From positions 1-44,317 of the forward strand of contig NZ_QGDU01000030.1 in assembly GCF_003149045.1 (NCBI RefSeq): a stretch of DNA of 44,317 nt, given 5' to 3'. The notes under the pieces were generated by a model. The model saw only the letters and a list, made by a program, of their open reading frames with translations, was not told the origin of the DNA and did no database searches. This document shows, one piece after another, positions 8,631 through 16,964 of the stretch. Every line of letters starts with the position of its first letter. The first letter of the stretch is position 1. The position numbers and the translations under genes were made by a program. The DNA is from Fibrobacter sp. UWR4. Its GTDB lineage: Bacteria > Fibrobacterota > Fibrobacteria > Fibrobacterales > Fibrobacteraceae.

Positions 8631-8641
8631 TAAATTTGGCG
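8631..8641 (+). promoter_or_regulatory. TAnnTTTG promoter element of pilus cluster
   Basis: TAAATTTGGCG on the plus strand, 17 bases before the ATG at 8658. It fits TAnnTTTG followed by GCG, the pattern repeated in this window. It would drive the lipoprotein/GspE/pilin operon. Confidence 0.5.
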
Positions 8642-8657
8642 GCGAACGGGGGTTCTC

Positions 8658-9047
8658 ATGAAGAAATTCTTTTTTCTCTTAATACTCGCATCGCTGGCAA
8701 TTTCCATTACCGCATGTCTTCAAGATGAAGACAGCGACAACCGCATTCCTGTGCGTTACACGGTGATCGTCACCGACAAGATTTCTGGCGAATCCGTCAA
8801 GGATGCCAATGTGGAATTGACAAACGAAGTTCAGGCCGCACAGAATCTCAAGACAAACTCCAGCGGCACAGTGATCTTCCCTTCTGAAGAAAGCTATGTG
8901 AACCAGATTGTCGTCACCAAGGAAGGCTACTTCCCCAAGGACACGGTGGATGTGATCAGCAATCCCGACACGGCACTGAACATTATTCTGCGTTCCATCA
9001 GTTTGTTCCTTGTTCCGACCGACACCGCCGACACCGACAACGATTAA
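8658..9047 (+). CDS. Lipoprotein with carboxypeptidase-regulatory-like fold
   Basis: This 129-residue protein has the signal peptide MKKFFFLLILASLAISITAC, with lipobox ITAC and Cys20 as lipidation site. The acidic segment after it (QDEDSDN) may keep it away from simple inner-membrane retention. The body (IVTDKISGESVKDANVELT, then SGTVIFPSEE and VTKEGYFPKDTVDV) is the pattern of carboxypeptidase regulatory-like or PEGA-like beta-sandwich domains. It is the first gene of the pilus/secretion cluster, 19 bases before the ATPase start, so it is likely co-transcribed. It might be a pilotin or surface lipoprotein, but that is inference. Confidence 0.85.
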   Translation: MKKFFFLLILASLAISITACLQDEDSDNRIPVRYTVIVTDKISGESVKDANVELTNEVQAAQNLKTNSSGTVIFPSEESYVNQIVVTKEGYFPKDTVDVISNPDTALNIILRSISLFLVPTDTADTDND

Positions 9048-9066
9048 TCCAATCGTTCAAACTCCA

Positions 9067-10443
9067 ATGTCCTTCGAGCTTAAGAATCCGCCTTCACAAA
9101 GCGCCTTGCGTTTCTTGACGCAGGAGCAGATGCTGCGGTTTTCCGCATTGCCGGTGGATTACAACGAAGAGTCCCGCATTCTTTCTGTAGCCGTAGCCGA
9201 TCCCTACGATTTTGACTTGATCAACGATATCCAGGTTTGCGCAGGCGTTTTCATTCGCCCTATCCAGGCCAGCGAAGATAAGATTGTTCAGTGGATTGCC
9301 GCCTTCGCCGAAAGGGCTGTTCCTAATTTCGGTTCTGATTCTGCAGCAAACAAGTCAAACTCCCCCGTTATCCGACTTGTGAACGAGATTATTTCCGAAG
9401 CCATGCATACTGGCGTTTCCGACATTCACTTCGAGCCGGGCGAAAAATCGTTTCTGGTGCGTTTTCGCAAGGATGGTGTGCTGAAGGTGGCCCGTAAGCT
9501 GCCTTTGCGTTCCATTTCCGAGGTGATTTCTCGTTTGAAGATTATGGCAAGCATGGACATTGCCGAGAAAAGACGCCCTCTCGATGGTCGTATTCATTTC
9601 GACGATGGCACCAAGAATGTGGATATCCGTGTTTCTGCACTGCCCACGGATTACGGGCAGAAGATGGTTTTGCGTCTTTTGGACAAGGGCCAGATTATCC
9701 ATAAGCTGGATTCCCTGGGTATGAACCCGCAGCAGATTGCCTTGTGCGAAAGCGAGATTCGCAAGCCCTACGGCATGTTCCTGATTACAGGGCCCACGGG
9801 TAGCGGCAAGACTACGACATTGTACACCTTATTGCAGATGATCCGTAGCCCGGAACTGAATATTTCCACTATCGAAGAACCGATCGAATACAAGCTGGAT
9901 GGTATCACCCAGACCGCTGTCAACACCAAGATTGACTTGACTTTCGCGGCAGCATTGCGTACTTTGCTTCGCCAGGATCCAGATGTGATCATGGTGGGTG
10001 AAATCCGTGACAGCGAAACGGCGGAGCTGGCTATTCGTGCGGCTCTTACGGGCCATCTGGTTTTCAGCACCTTGCATACTAACGACGCTCCCTCTGTAGT
10101 GGTGCGCTTGATCGACATGGGTATCGAGCCGTTCCTGGTGGCCTCGGCGGTGAACTTCATTATGGCCCAGCGCCTGGTTCGTAGGGGTTGCCCCAAGTGC
10201 GGCGGTAAGGATCCCCAGTGTCTGACTTGCGGCGGCAGCGGTTACAAGGGCCGCGTTGGCCTTTACGAAATGATGCCCATGTCCGAGACTTTGCGCGAGA
10301 TGGTTCACAAGAACGCCACCTCGGCGGAGCTCAAGAAAAAGGCCATTGAGCTGGGCATGAAAACCTTGGCTGTGGACGGTGCCGAAAAGGTGGCCGCAGG
10401 CCTTACCACCGATGCGGAAGTTTCTGCAGAAGCCATTGTGTAG
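9067..10443 (+). CDS. Type IV pilus / type II secretion ATPase (GspE/PilB family)
   Basis: Cytoplasmic hexameric ATPase that powers pilus or pseudopilus assembly; 458 residues from ATG 9067 (MSFELKNPPSQ). The upstream TTG at 9010 overlaps the lipoprotein gene and is less likely. The N-terminal part (FLTQEQMLRFSALPV) is a GspE N-terminal domain. The ATPase core has Walker A GPTGSGKT (about 242-249), DIHFEPG, an Asp box (EEPIEY), Walker B-type IMVGEIRD and the His box TGHLVFSTLHTND. A zinc motif follows, C375-x2-C378 and C385-x2-C388. All catalytic motifs are present. It is followed 6 bases later by three pilin-like genes. No GspF/PilC or secretin is in the window, so pilus versus T2SS cannot be decided. 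Confidence 0.95.
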   Translation: MSFELKNPPSQSALRFLTQEQMLRFSALPVDYNEESRILSVAVADPYDFDLINDIQVCAGVFIRPIQASEDKIVQWIAAFAERAVPNFGSDSAANKSNSPVIRLVNEIISEAMHTGVSDIHFEPGEKSFLVRFRKDGVLKVARKLPLRSISEVISRLKIMASMDIAEKRRPLDGRIHFDDGTKNVDIRVSALPTDYGQKMVLRLLDKGQIIHKLDSLGMNPQQIALCESEIRKPYGMFLITGPTGSGKTTTLYTLLQMIRSPELNISTIEEPIEYKLDGITQTAVNTKIDLTFAAALRTLLRQDPDVIMVGEIRDSETAELAIRAALTGHLVFSTLHTNDAPSVVVRLIDMGIEPFLVASAVNFIMAQRLVRRGCPKCGGKDPQCLTCGGSGYKGRVGLYEMMPMSETLREMVHKNATSAELKKKAIELGMKTLAVDGAEKVAAGLTTDAEVSAEAIV

Positions 10444-10449
10444 GACTTT

Positions 10450-11667
10450 ATGTTTGGCAGCAAGCAAGGCTACACTCTGCCACTGACCATTGTCATTTTG
10501 CTCGTTATCGGGTATCTTTCCTTTTCTTTCTATGAAATGGTAAAGCAGGAGCGCCAGGATTCCTTCAGACGATACAAAAATATCCAGGCGGAGCTGGAGC
10601 TGGAATCTGCAGCCAATTATTCCTTTTACCGTATGGCCCAAGAGGGCAAGCCCTGGCGAACGGACTCCTTGACTTACTCCTCCAAGGACAGGTCTATCGG
10701 ATTCTTTATTAGGCATTTTCAGGATGGCGCCTTTGCCAGGTTGGAAGCTCATAACAGGGACTCCTCCAAGACGCTGTCGGTACACACCGGATTTATACCA
10801 AAATCTCGCCCGGCACTGGTGTTAACCGCCCCACAGTCATCCATCGCCTTAGTGGGTGACGCTCGAATTGAGGGTGGTACCGCCACAAAAAGGGGCAGCG
10901 TTTCTTACAGCACAAACTACAAGATGAGAGCCTCCAAGGAGGCTTTCTACGACACGGTTTATGTGGGTGACACCCTCCCCTATTTCGACACCTTAAAGTA
11001 CTATCCAGAACTTAGCAGAAAAAACTTTGCCGATAAATTTTCTCAGCAGAACTGTGTTTTTGACGGCGTAGACTTGGTGCCAGAGGAACTTAGCTGCGCT
11101 ACAGTCGTACTGCAGGGAGATTCCCGCTGCAAGGGCTGCAAAATTCAAGCAGAACGGGTCTTTATTAGGGAACGTTCAAAAATAGAGCATGGCGATATTA
11201 CAGCAAGAACTATTTCTGCCAAGGAAAATGTCAGACTGAACGGTGTATTTTTCGCACAGGATTCTTTAGAAATCAACGTCAATACGGTGCAAAACGCCAA
11301 GAACACTTTTGTGCTTCAGGGGCGAAAGGTTAGCGACGTTGACTATACGGGAAAAATGGCCTTCAAGAAATTAAAGGCCAAGGACGCATCCATTATTTTC
11401 CTGGGAGACAACTGGGATGAATCGCTGAGGGGCATTCCGGTGGAAATCTCTGGAGAGGTGGACATTACAGGTGCCATCATCGTCAACGGCACGGTCGATT
11501 TCAGAGGAAAGCTGAAAGGTTACATGACCATTTCCAACTTTTCATTTTATGAAGGAGAAACGCTGTGGCGCGGGTTCCTTCGCGGTGGTCAAATCAAGGG
11601 CGACACGTCGGTACACGTGATGTTGCCAGACATGGTCTATTTCGGCGGGGATCCTAGCTATGAATAA
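10450..11667 (+). CDS. Pilin-like membrane protein with bactofilin-like beta region
   Basis: This 405-residue protein starts with a class III-like segment (KQGYTLPLTIVILLVIGYL), i.e. a short basic leader, Gly-Tyr and a single hydrophobic helix. It resembles minor pilins of the PilX/GspK group, but the Glu at position +5 of the mature protein is missing (Pro instead). The C-terminal half (about 230-400) has serial beta segments such as EVDITGAIIVNGTVDFRGKLKG, as in polymer-forming (bactofilin-like) right-handed beta structures. It contains Cys pairs (CKGC) and is probably mostly periplasmic. It lies 6 bases after the ATPase and overlaps the next pilin gene by 8 bases. A role as a large minor pseudopilin at the pilus tip is inferred. 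Confidence 0.8.
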   Translation: MFGSKQGYTLPLTIVILLVIGYLSFSFYEMVKQERQDSFRRYKNIQAELELESAANYSFYRMAQEGKPWRTDSLTYSSKDRSIGFFIRHFQDGAFARLEAHNRDSSKTLSVHTGFIPKSRPALVLTAPQSSIALVGDARIEGGTATKRGSVSYSTNYKMRASKEAFYDTVYVGDTLPYFDTLKYYPELSRKNFADKFSQQNCVFDGVDLVPEELSCATVVLQGDSRCKGCKIQAERVFIRERSKIEHGDITARTISAKENVRLNGVFFAQDSLEINVNTVQNAKNTFVLQGRKVSDVDYTGKMAFKKLKAKDASIIFLGDNWDESLRGIPVEISGEVDITGAIIVNGTVDFRGKLKGYMTISNFSFYEGETLWRGFLRGGQIKGDTSVHVMLPDMVYFGGDPSYE

Positions 11668-12028
11668 AATTTGCATGGCCGCCCGAGGAAAACGCGGATT
11701 CTCCCTGATGGAAGTGCTTATCAGCTTCGGTATTCTGGTTTCTACCGGAGTTCTGCTTTCTGGTTTCTTGTACAAGGGTCCCGTGACGCAGAAAGCCCGC
11801 AACGAGAATTACGGCATGGAGCTGGGCAAGGTAACGCTCCTTACCGAGAACGTTTCAAGCGACACGATTATATCCCACCGCGACGGCAAGGGTATCGCCT
11901 GGGAGATTCTAGTCAAGTTGACTGAAGATGGGGACGAAAAATGCTTCAAGGCTACACCCGTCAGGAACATAGTTGACTCCACAAGAACTTTGTTCTACTG
12001 TCGCTACAAGGTAAGCAATGGCAAGTAA
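11660..12028 (+). CDS. Type IV prepilin-like protein (GFSLMEV)
   Basis: A 122-residue prepilin: a basic leader (MNKICMAARGKRG) followed by FSLMEVLISFGILV, with the conserved Gly-Phe cleavage site and Glu+5 required by prepilin peptidase and N-methylation. The globular part is short, with two Cys late in the protein (CFKA and CRYK) that may pair. The length and motif fit the GspI/PilV-type minor pilins. Its start overlaps the upstream gene by 8 bases and its end overlaps the next prepilin by 11 bases, a pattern of translational coupling. Location: inner membrane, then the pilus or pseudopilus. Confidence 0.88.
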   Translation: MNKICMAARGKRGFSLMEVLISFGILVSTGVLLSGFLYKGPVTQKARNENYGMELGKVTLLTENVSSDTIISHRDGKGIAWEILVKLTEDGDEKCFKATPVRNIVDSTRTLFYCRYKVSNGK

Positions 12029-12401
12029 GCGCGGATTCACACTGATCGAGTTGATAGTGACCATGGCTGTGTCTGGTATTTTCTTTACGCAGGCCATGAA
12101 CATGTTCAGCACGGCCAACGGTTCCTTCGTAAGTTACAAGAAGGCCCACGAGGAATACTTCGAATACAATGTCAAGAAGGCCAAGGCCAACAGGATGCTT
12201 CTGGATAATACAGGCTCCTGCCAAGAAAATGGCGAATTCCATTTCACTGGAGATTCTGCGGATTCCCTGGATATGGAGTTTCCTTTTCCTCAGCCAAAGT
12301 GCAAGGATGTAGACCGCAAGAGAACCTTGGTCTATTTCCTAGGCGCCACCGATTCTACCTCAAAAGAAATCGTTGGATATAGCCACTTCTATTTAAAATA
12401 A
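12018..12401 (+). CDS. Type IV prepilin-like protein (GFTLIEL)
   Basis: A 127-residue prepilin with the canonical leader and helix MASKRGFTLIELIVTMAVSG: cleavage after Gly6, Phe+1, Glu+5. The remainder has two Cys about 46 residues apart (GSCQENG and PKCKDV), possibly a disulphide. It starts inside the previous prepilin gene (11-base overlap). It is the last gene of the cluster, followed by about 300 bases without a gene. Minor pilin of the GspJ/PilW or GspH type is possible; the subtype cannot be fixed from sequence alone. Confidence 0.9.
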   Translation: MASKRGFTLIELIVTMAVSGIFFTQAMNMFSTANGSFVSYKKAHEEYFEYNVKKAKANRMLLDNTGSCQENGEFHFTGDSADSLDMEFPFPQPKCKDVDRKRTLVYFLGATDSTSKEIVGYSHFYLK

Positions 12402-12701
12402 AATTCAGAACGCAAGAATAAGGCGAAAAAAAACGACGCAGCCCGAAAGCTACGCCGCTCTTTGTGGTCTCCTAACCAACAAAGCCCCTAACCATAAGCT
12501 TCATTAACCACAATCATTATACGCAAAAACAGGAGAACCTGCTTTAGGCAAACCGATAACGACAATACACCAAAATGTCAAGGAAAAAACAGGCGGATTA
12601 ACCACCTTCCAAACACCCCGCGGCAAAGGAAGAAAAAAACTTTGTTTTCTTCAATAAAATCAGGGAATTCTACGAAAAGTCCTATGGATAAGTTGTCTAT
12701 A
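12402..12701. other. Intergenic, no gene seen
   Basis: About 300 bases between convergent genes. A weak dyad (GACGCAGC ... GCTACGCCGC) at about 12438-12461 could end the pilin operon. Otherwise I see only A-rich, non-coding sequence. Confidence 0.5.
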
Positions 12702-12740
12702 GAAAAAAAAGAATCCCCCGCATTTTCTGCGAGGGACTCT
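12702..12740 (-). terminator. Intrinsic terminator of GH51-type gene
   Basis: On the minus strand, AGAGTCCCTCGC - agaaaat - GCGGGGGATTCT forms a long stem with few mismatches, followed by T8. It lies about 45 bases after the stop of the glycoside hydrolase gene. Confidence 0.85.
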
Positions 12741-12753
12741 TTCGCTAAAGCTG

Positions 12754-12774
12754 ATGCCGAACCAAGTTCGGCAT
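12754..12774. repeat. REP-like dyad ATGCCGAAC/GTTCGGCAT
   Basis: Perfect 9-bp inverted repeat with a 3-base loop, directly after the glycoside hydrolase stop codon. Similar ATGCTGA-type dyads followed by GAC lie at 29512 and 32697. Confidence 0.7.
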
Positions 12775-12784
12775 GACCGCTGGA

Positions 12785-15700
12785 TTACTTGCCAATGGTG
12801 AACAAGGTAACGGTACGCTTGCCAACCTTAACCGGCTTGGAAACGTCCACATCCTTAGCCTTCTTGGAAGGATCGTTAGCCCAGCCTTCCTTCAGCTTTT
12901 CGGAAGACTTGTCAAGAACCTGCATCTTAGCCTTACCCTTGAAGCCAGGAATGTCGAGCTTCAGTTCGTAATCGCTGTAGGGGCTCTTGTTGATGACCAT
13001 GAGGGTCTTCTTGCCACCGTTTTCGGTGTAGTAGGTGGTCAGGAGAGATTCCTTGTCACCCTTGATTTCGGTCTTCAGAAGCTTGCCGCGGAGAGCGTCG
13101 GATGCCATCTGGAATGCCCAGTAGCTGGGACGCGGGCAGTTCATGCATTCTTCTGCAGAACGAGTCAGGTAACCATAGTCACCGCCTTCCGGAGTGATGT
13201 CGTTATGGATATCCCAGTACTGAGCATTGTCAACATTTTCAGTTGCAAGCATACCGAGGTAGTCAGCAACGAACAGACCGTTTTCGAGAGCGATGGTCTG
13301 GGGACCCGGGTTGAAGTCAACGGAGTTCCATTCGGTGAGCCAGAGTTCCAGCTTCTTGTCCTTACCCTTAGACCACTTGTCAACAGTCTTGTGGAGACGG
13401 CTGTAGATCGGGGTCAGGTCCTGCGGAGCGGAGAGCATTGCGAAGTCGTTTTCTTCACCGTAGTGCTGCGGATAGTGATGGACGATGATACCGTCGGCAA
13501 TATCGGCAGTTTCCTTAAGAACGTTGTCGTTCCATGCGCCATCGAGAACGCCGAGCACAGCAACCTTAATGGTCGGGTCAACCTTCTTCATGGCTTCGAT
13601 GAACTTACGAGCGCGCTTACCGTAGATGGTACCGCCATCCTTACCATACTTTTCGTAGTACGGATGCCAGTTACCGTAGACTTCGTTACCCACTTCCCAG
13701 TACAGGATGCCGGCCTTCTTGTCAACGTTGGTATGCTTCACCCATGCTGCAGCTTCTTCCGGAGTACCAGAACCGAAGTTGACAGTGAACATAGCATTGG
13801 AACCAGTCTTCTTCAGCCATTCGAGGAATTCGTCGGTATCGACCATCCAGTCGTGGTTGTCGAGGATTTCCTTCCAGTGGTCGTCATCAGCACGGAGACC
13901 ACCCGGATAACGGATAATGCCGTGGTTGATGCGCTTTGCATATTCCCAAGTCTGGGTCTTGAACTTCTTGTTGTCCAGCATGTCGCCATCCCAAAGGGCA
14001 GCGTTGATACCGAAGAGGCCACCAGAGATGTTCGGGTTGAGGACGTCGGAAGTACCCTTCACGTCAACCTTAACAACTGCCGGGCGTTCAGCCTGCTTGA
14101 CTTCCTTCTGGTTGGTGAGCTTAATGTTGTCGATTTCGAAGGAACCGTTGGAGCCTTCTCCACCCGGTTTGAAGTCGAGGGATACAACACCCTTGAGGTC
14201 AAACACGCCGTTTTCCTTAGCGGTAGGCGGCTGGTAGTACGGGAACTTGCTGAAGGTACGGAACGGAACGATCACAGTGGTACGACCGCGAGGTACACCA
14301 GTGTTGGAAACGAAGAGTTCGTTACCAGCGTCGCCGATCTGGACAGTGATGGACTGCCATGCACGTTCAGAGTAGACGTCGAACTGAATGCCCCAGTGGT
14401 TGGTCCAGTCACGACCCTTAGCGTCGTGGTTTGCACCGTTCTTGGTGAAGTCGAGAACGAAGTCAACCCAGTCGGACATTTCGAAATGCTTAATCCAGAG
14501 AGAGTTGCCATCGAGGTTTGCAGACTTGTGAGGCATTTCGATTTCGGCCTTGGACTTAGGACCGAAAGACGGTTCCCAGTTATCCTTAGCGAACTTACCT
14601 TCGAAGTCAGAAATAACCATATCCGGAGCCTTGGACTTCCAGTTATCCCACTTGATATCCGGGTCAACCCAGTCGATGGTTTCGGTGAAGGTAATCTGGT
14701 CAACGAAGATGGTCACAGGAGCCGGCTTACCCGGTTCGCCCTGGTTTTCACCCTTGCCAACAGAGAAACGGATTTCCTGGATCTTATCCCACTGGATATC
14801 CTTAGCAACTTCGGCCTGCTTGTTAGCGTCCCAAGCCTTACCCTTGTCGCCGAACTTCTTCAGAGGAATCTTAACCAGCTTCCAATCGGTGCCGACCTTG
14901 GAGCCTTCGATCCAGTCGTTGAGGCTAATCTTGGTCTGGCTCTTGATATCGTTGCCCTGGTTGTCCAGAATACCAACGTATACCTTTTCGCCACCAAGCT
15001 TACCCTTGATCCAGAAGTAGAGACCACCCTTGTTACGGACGTTCTTCAGGTTGATGTACTTGCCTTCACCCAGAGAGTAGGTAACGCCAGACCAGTCATT
15101 GTTATCAATGTACATGGCCAGAACGTTCGGGTTACCCGGGGTCTTGGAATCAGCTTCGCGCTGAGCGGAAAGACCACCGTAGCTGTAGCTGAAGCCCTTC
15201 AGGCCGTTGGAGTAGAACACGCCGTTAGCAACCGGCTTAACCTTGCCGTCCAGCTTTTCTGCATTCTTCGGGCCATCGATGACGTCTTCATTTTCATCCC
15301 AGTAGACAATCTTTGCCTTGGGCTTGGCCTTCTTGTTGCCCTTCACCACTTCGATATTGTCAACCCAGACTTCGAAGTCGCCTGCGCCGCTCTTATCGAT
15401 GGAGAAGCGGATTTCAGCGATCTTGTCCCAGTCAATACGAGAGGGGAATTCGGACTTGCGGGTGTTGTCCCAGTAGAGACCACGATCCGGGAAGTCAACC
15501 AGAGGAATGGAAACCTTCTTCCAATCGGTAGTGACAGCGCCACCTTCGATGTACTTGTTCATGGGGAGAACGACCTGAGTCTTCTTGCCGTCAGAAACTT
15601 CTTCATCGAGGAGACCAATCTTCAGCTGTTCGCCGCCCTTCTTACCCTTGATCATGAATTCGATCTTGGAATCAAGCATGAACTTGTTCAGGTCGAAGGT

Positions 15701-15967
15701 TTCGTTGTAAAGGCAGACGGAAGCACCGGAATATTCGCTGGGGTCCAGCTTAATATTCAATGCAGCCTTAGACTTATAGCCGCCATCCTTAGTAATGGTG
15801 ATGCCCTTACTCTTGCCACCGTAAGCGTAGTCAAAGCCCCCTGCGCGATATGCATCGTCAAAGAACTTGTAAGGAACTACACGAGGAGCTTTCGGCTGGG
15901 CCATGGATGCAGTCACACCGAAACCGAGAACGGCTACGGTAGCTGCAGTCAGTGCGCGCTTCATCAT
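12785..15967 (-). CDS. Secreted GH51-type glycoside hydrolase with repeated CBMs
   Basis: An exported plant-cell-wall enzyme of 1,060 residues. The signal peptide is MMKRALTAATVAVLGFGVTASMA. Two homologous carbohydrate-binding-like modules follow (about 30-210 and 245-440), sharing DWKKVSIPL/DWKLVKIPL, WDKIAEIRFS/WDKIQEIRFS and a final VDNIEV/VDQITF, as in CBM11/CBM30-type folds. A third beta-sandwich (about 465-640) ends SFEIDNIKL. The catalytic (beta/alpha)8 domain has RYPGG, the acid/base Glu762 in EVGNEVYG and the nucleophile Glu879 in LTEWNS, the clan GH-A arrangement of GH51. A C-terminal beta domain closes it. Size and architecture match what I recall of F. succinogenes endoglucanase F (Cel51A, about 118 kDa); arabinofuranosidase activity is the alternative. 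It has its own terminator. Confidence 0.85.
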   Translation of the reverse strand: MMKRALTAATVAVLGFGVTASMAQPKAPRVVPYKFFDDAYRAGGFDYAYGGKSKGITITKDGGYKSKAALNIKLDPSEYSGASVCLYNETFDLNKFMLDSKIEFMIKGKKGGEQLKIGLLDEEVSDGKKTQVVLPMNKYIEGGAVTTDWKKVSIPLVDFPDRGLYWDNTRKSEFPSRIDWDKIAEIRFSIDKSGAGDFEVWVDNIEVVKGNKKAKPKAKIVYWDENEDVIDGPKNAEKLDGKVKPVANGVFYSNGLKGFSYSYGGLSAQREADSKTPGNPNVLAMYIDNNDWSGVTYSLGEGKYINLKNVRNKGGLYFWIKGKLGGEKVYVGILDNQGNDIKSQTKISLNDWIEGSKVGTDWKLVKIPLKKFGDKGKAWDANKQAEVAKDIQWDKIQEIRFSVGKGENQGEPGKPAPVTIFVDQITFTETIDWVDPDIKWDNWKSKAPDMVISDFEGKFAKDNWEPSFGPKSKAEIEMPHKSANLDGNSLWIKHFEMSDWVDFVLDFTKNGANHDAKGRDWTNHWGIQFDVYSERAWQSITVQIGDAGNELFVSNTGVPRGRTTVIVPFRTFSKFPYYQPPTAKENGVFDLKGVVSLDFKPGGEGSNGSFEIDNIKLTNQKEVKQAERPAVVKVDVKGTSDVLNPNISGGLFGINAALWDGDMLDNKKFKTQTWEYAKRINHGIIRYPGGLRADDDHWKEILDNHDWMVDTDEFLEWLKKTGSNAMFTVNFGSGTPEEAAAWVKHTNVDKKAGILYWEVGNEVYGNWHPYYEKYGKDGGTIYGKRARKFIEAMKKVDPTIKVAVLGVLDGAWNDNVLKETADIADGIIVHHYPQHYGEENDFAMLSAPQDLTPIYSRLHKTVDKWSKGKDKKLELWLTEWNSVDFNPGPQTIALENGLFVADYLGMLATENVDNAQYWDIHNDITPEGGDYGYLTRSAEECMNCPRPSYWAFQMASDALRGKLLKTEIKGDKESLLTTYYTENGGKKTLMVINKSPYSDYELKLDIPGFKGKAKMQVLDKSSEKLKEGWANDPSKKAKDVDVSKPVKVGKRTVTLFTIGK

Positions 15968-16079
15968 ATATCGTATCCTTTTGGGTTAGATTAGTTAAAA
16001 AAATCAGTTGTAAAATAAGTTATTCAGTTCAACAAAATGCGCTCGCGACCTGAAGTCGCGTACACAGAAAGAACCAGAA

Positions 16080-16823
16080 TTACTTGGCTTCCTTCAGGAG
16101 CTTTTCAACCAGATCCGGGCTGAAGCGATCCTGACGCTTACCATTGATGTAGAAGTTCGGGGTACCCTGTACGCCGACCTTAGCACCCAGGTTGAAGTCC
16201 TTGTCGATACGTGCATTCATCGCATCGTCGAGAACACGGTCCTTGTTGAACTGGTCAATATCGAGGCCCACTTCCTTAGCCACAGCGACGTAGATGGAGT
16301 CGCCCAGTTCACGGGAGTGCGGTGCCAGAGCATAACGGTATTCCCAGAACTTACCCTGCTTCTGGGCTGCAATTGCAGCAGCTGCAGCGGGCTTAGCATT
16401 GGGGTGGAAGGACAGGGGGAAGTTCTTGTAGACGAACTTGATTTCGTCCGCGTGCTTGTCCATCAGTTCCTTGACAGTGGGAGCAATGCGAGAGCAGTAC
16501 GGGCACTGGAATTCAGTAAACTCAACAATAGTGAGCTTCGGGTTGGTGGTGTTGCCGAAAACCGGAGATTCGTCAACAGGAATGTCCCAGACCTTGTTGG
16601 CTTCTTCCATTTCCTTCTTGGCATCTTCAATAGACATGCCAGCGCGCTTTTCCAGGATGTAGCCTACAGCTTCCATGCTGGCTTCCATTTCGGCAACCTT
16701 CTTTTCGAGTGCGTCGATACGGGCAGCAGCATTGTTGGAAACAGCACCACCGGCGGAGGCCTGATTGCAGGCGACCAGTCCAGCAGCAAGAATTGCAGCA
16801 GCGGCAATAGAGAATCGTTTCAT
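16080..16823 (-). CDS. DsbA-like thiol-disulphide oxidoreductase lipoprotein
   Basis: This 247-residue protein has a signal with lipobox LVAC (Cys19), so it is probably a lipid-anchored periplasmic enzyme. A coiled-coil segment (about 33-80) precedes the thioredoxin fold. The fold contains TIVEFTEFQ-CPYC (Cys107 and Cys110), a helical insertion typical of DsbA/BdbD proteins, and the cis-Pro loop GVQGTPNFYING. It should oxidise or isomerise disulphides in exported proteins. That fits the Cys-rich FISUMP and pilin proteins nearby. It is a single transcription unit between prfC and the GH51-type gene, preceded by a TATATTTCC element about 55 bases upstream. Confidence 0.9.
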   Translation of the reverse strand: MKRFSIAAAAILAAGLVACNQASAGGAVSNNAAARIDALEKKVAEMEASMEAVGYILEKRAGMSIEDAKKEMEEANKVWDIPVDESPVFGNTTNPKLTIVEFTEFQCPYCSRIAPTVKELMDKHADEIKFVYKNFPLSFHPNAKPAAAAAIAAQKQGKFWEYRYALAPHSRELGDSIYVAVAKEVGLDIDQFNKDRVLDDAMNARIDKDFNLGAKVGVQGTPNFYINGKRQDRFSPDLVEKLLKEAK

Positions 16824-16875
16824 GTTTATCCTTTTAGTTAAAAGTCTAGCAGGCGCAGTCCGCCCGCAGTTTTGT

Positions 16876-16884
16876 GGAAATATA
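16876..16884 (-). promoter_or_regulatory. TAnnTTT promoter element of DsbA-like gene
   Basis: TATATTTCC on the minus strand, about 55 bases before the ATG at 16823, right after the prfC terminator hairpin. It fits the recurrent TAnnTTT pattern. Confidence 0.45.
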
Positions 16885-16893
16885 TATAATAGA

Positions 16894-16918
16894 AGTGAGC
16901 CGCGAATAGCGACTCACT
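16894..16918 (-). terminator. Hairpin terminator after prfC
   Basis: On the minus strand, AGTGAGTCGC-tattc-GCGGCTCACT is a 10-bp stem with one G-T pair, followed by a moderately T-rich tail. It sits between the prfC stop and the promoter of the DsbA-like gene. Confidence 0.65.
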
Positions 16919-16964
16919 TATTTTAAAGGGGATTTTAAGGCTATTTATCGTCTGATAAAGTCCA

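Noticed and set aside
9829-10785. 318-codon antisense ORF across the ATPase/pilin junction
   Set aside because: Crosses two real genes and has no start signal.
12773-15994. Uninterrupted 1,073-codon ORF antisense to the GH51-type gene
   Set aside because: It mirrors the real gene almost exactly, lacks a ribosome-binding site and recognisable domains, and arises from strong codon bias that avoids antisense stops. The sense strand has signal peptide, CBMs and catalytic Glu.
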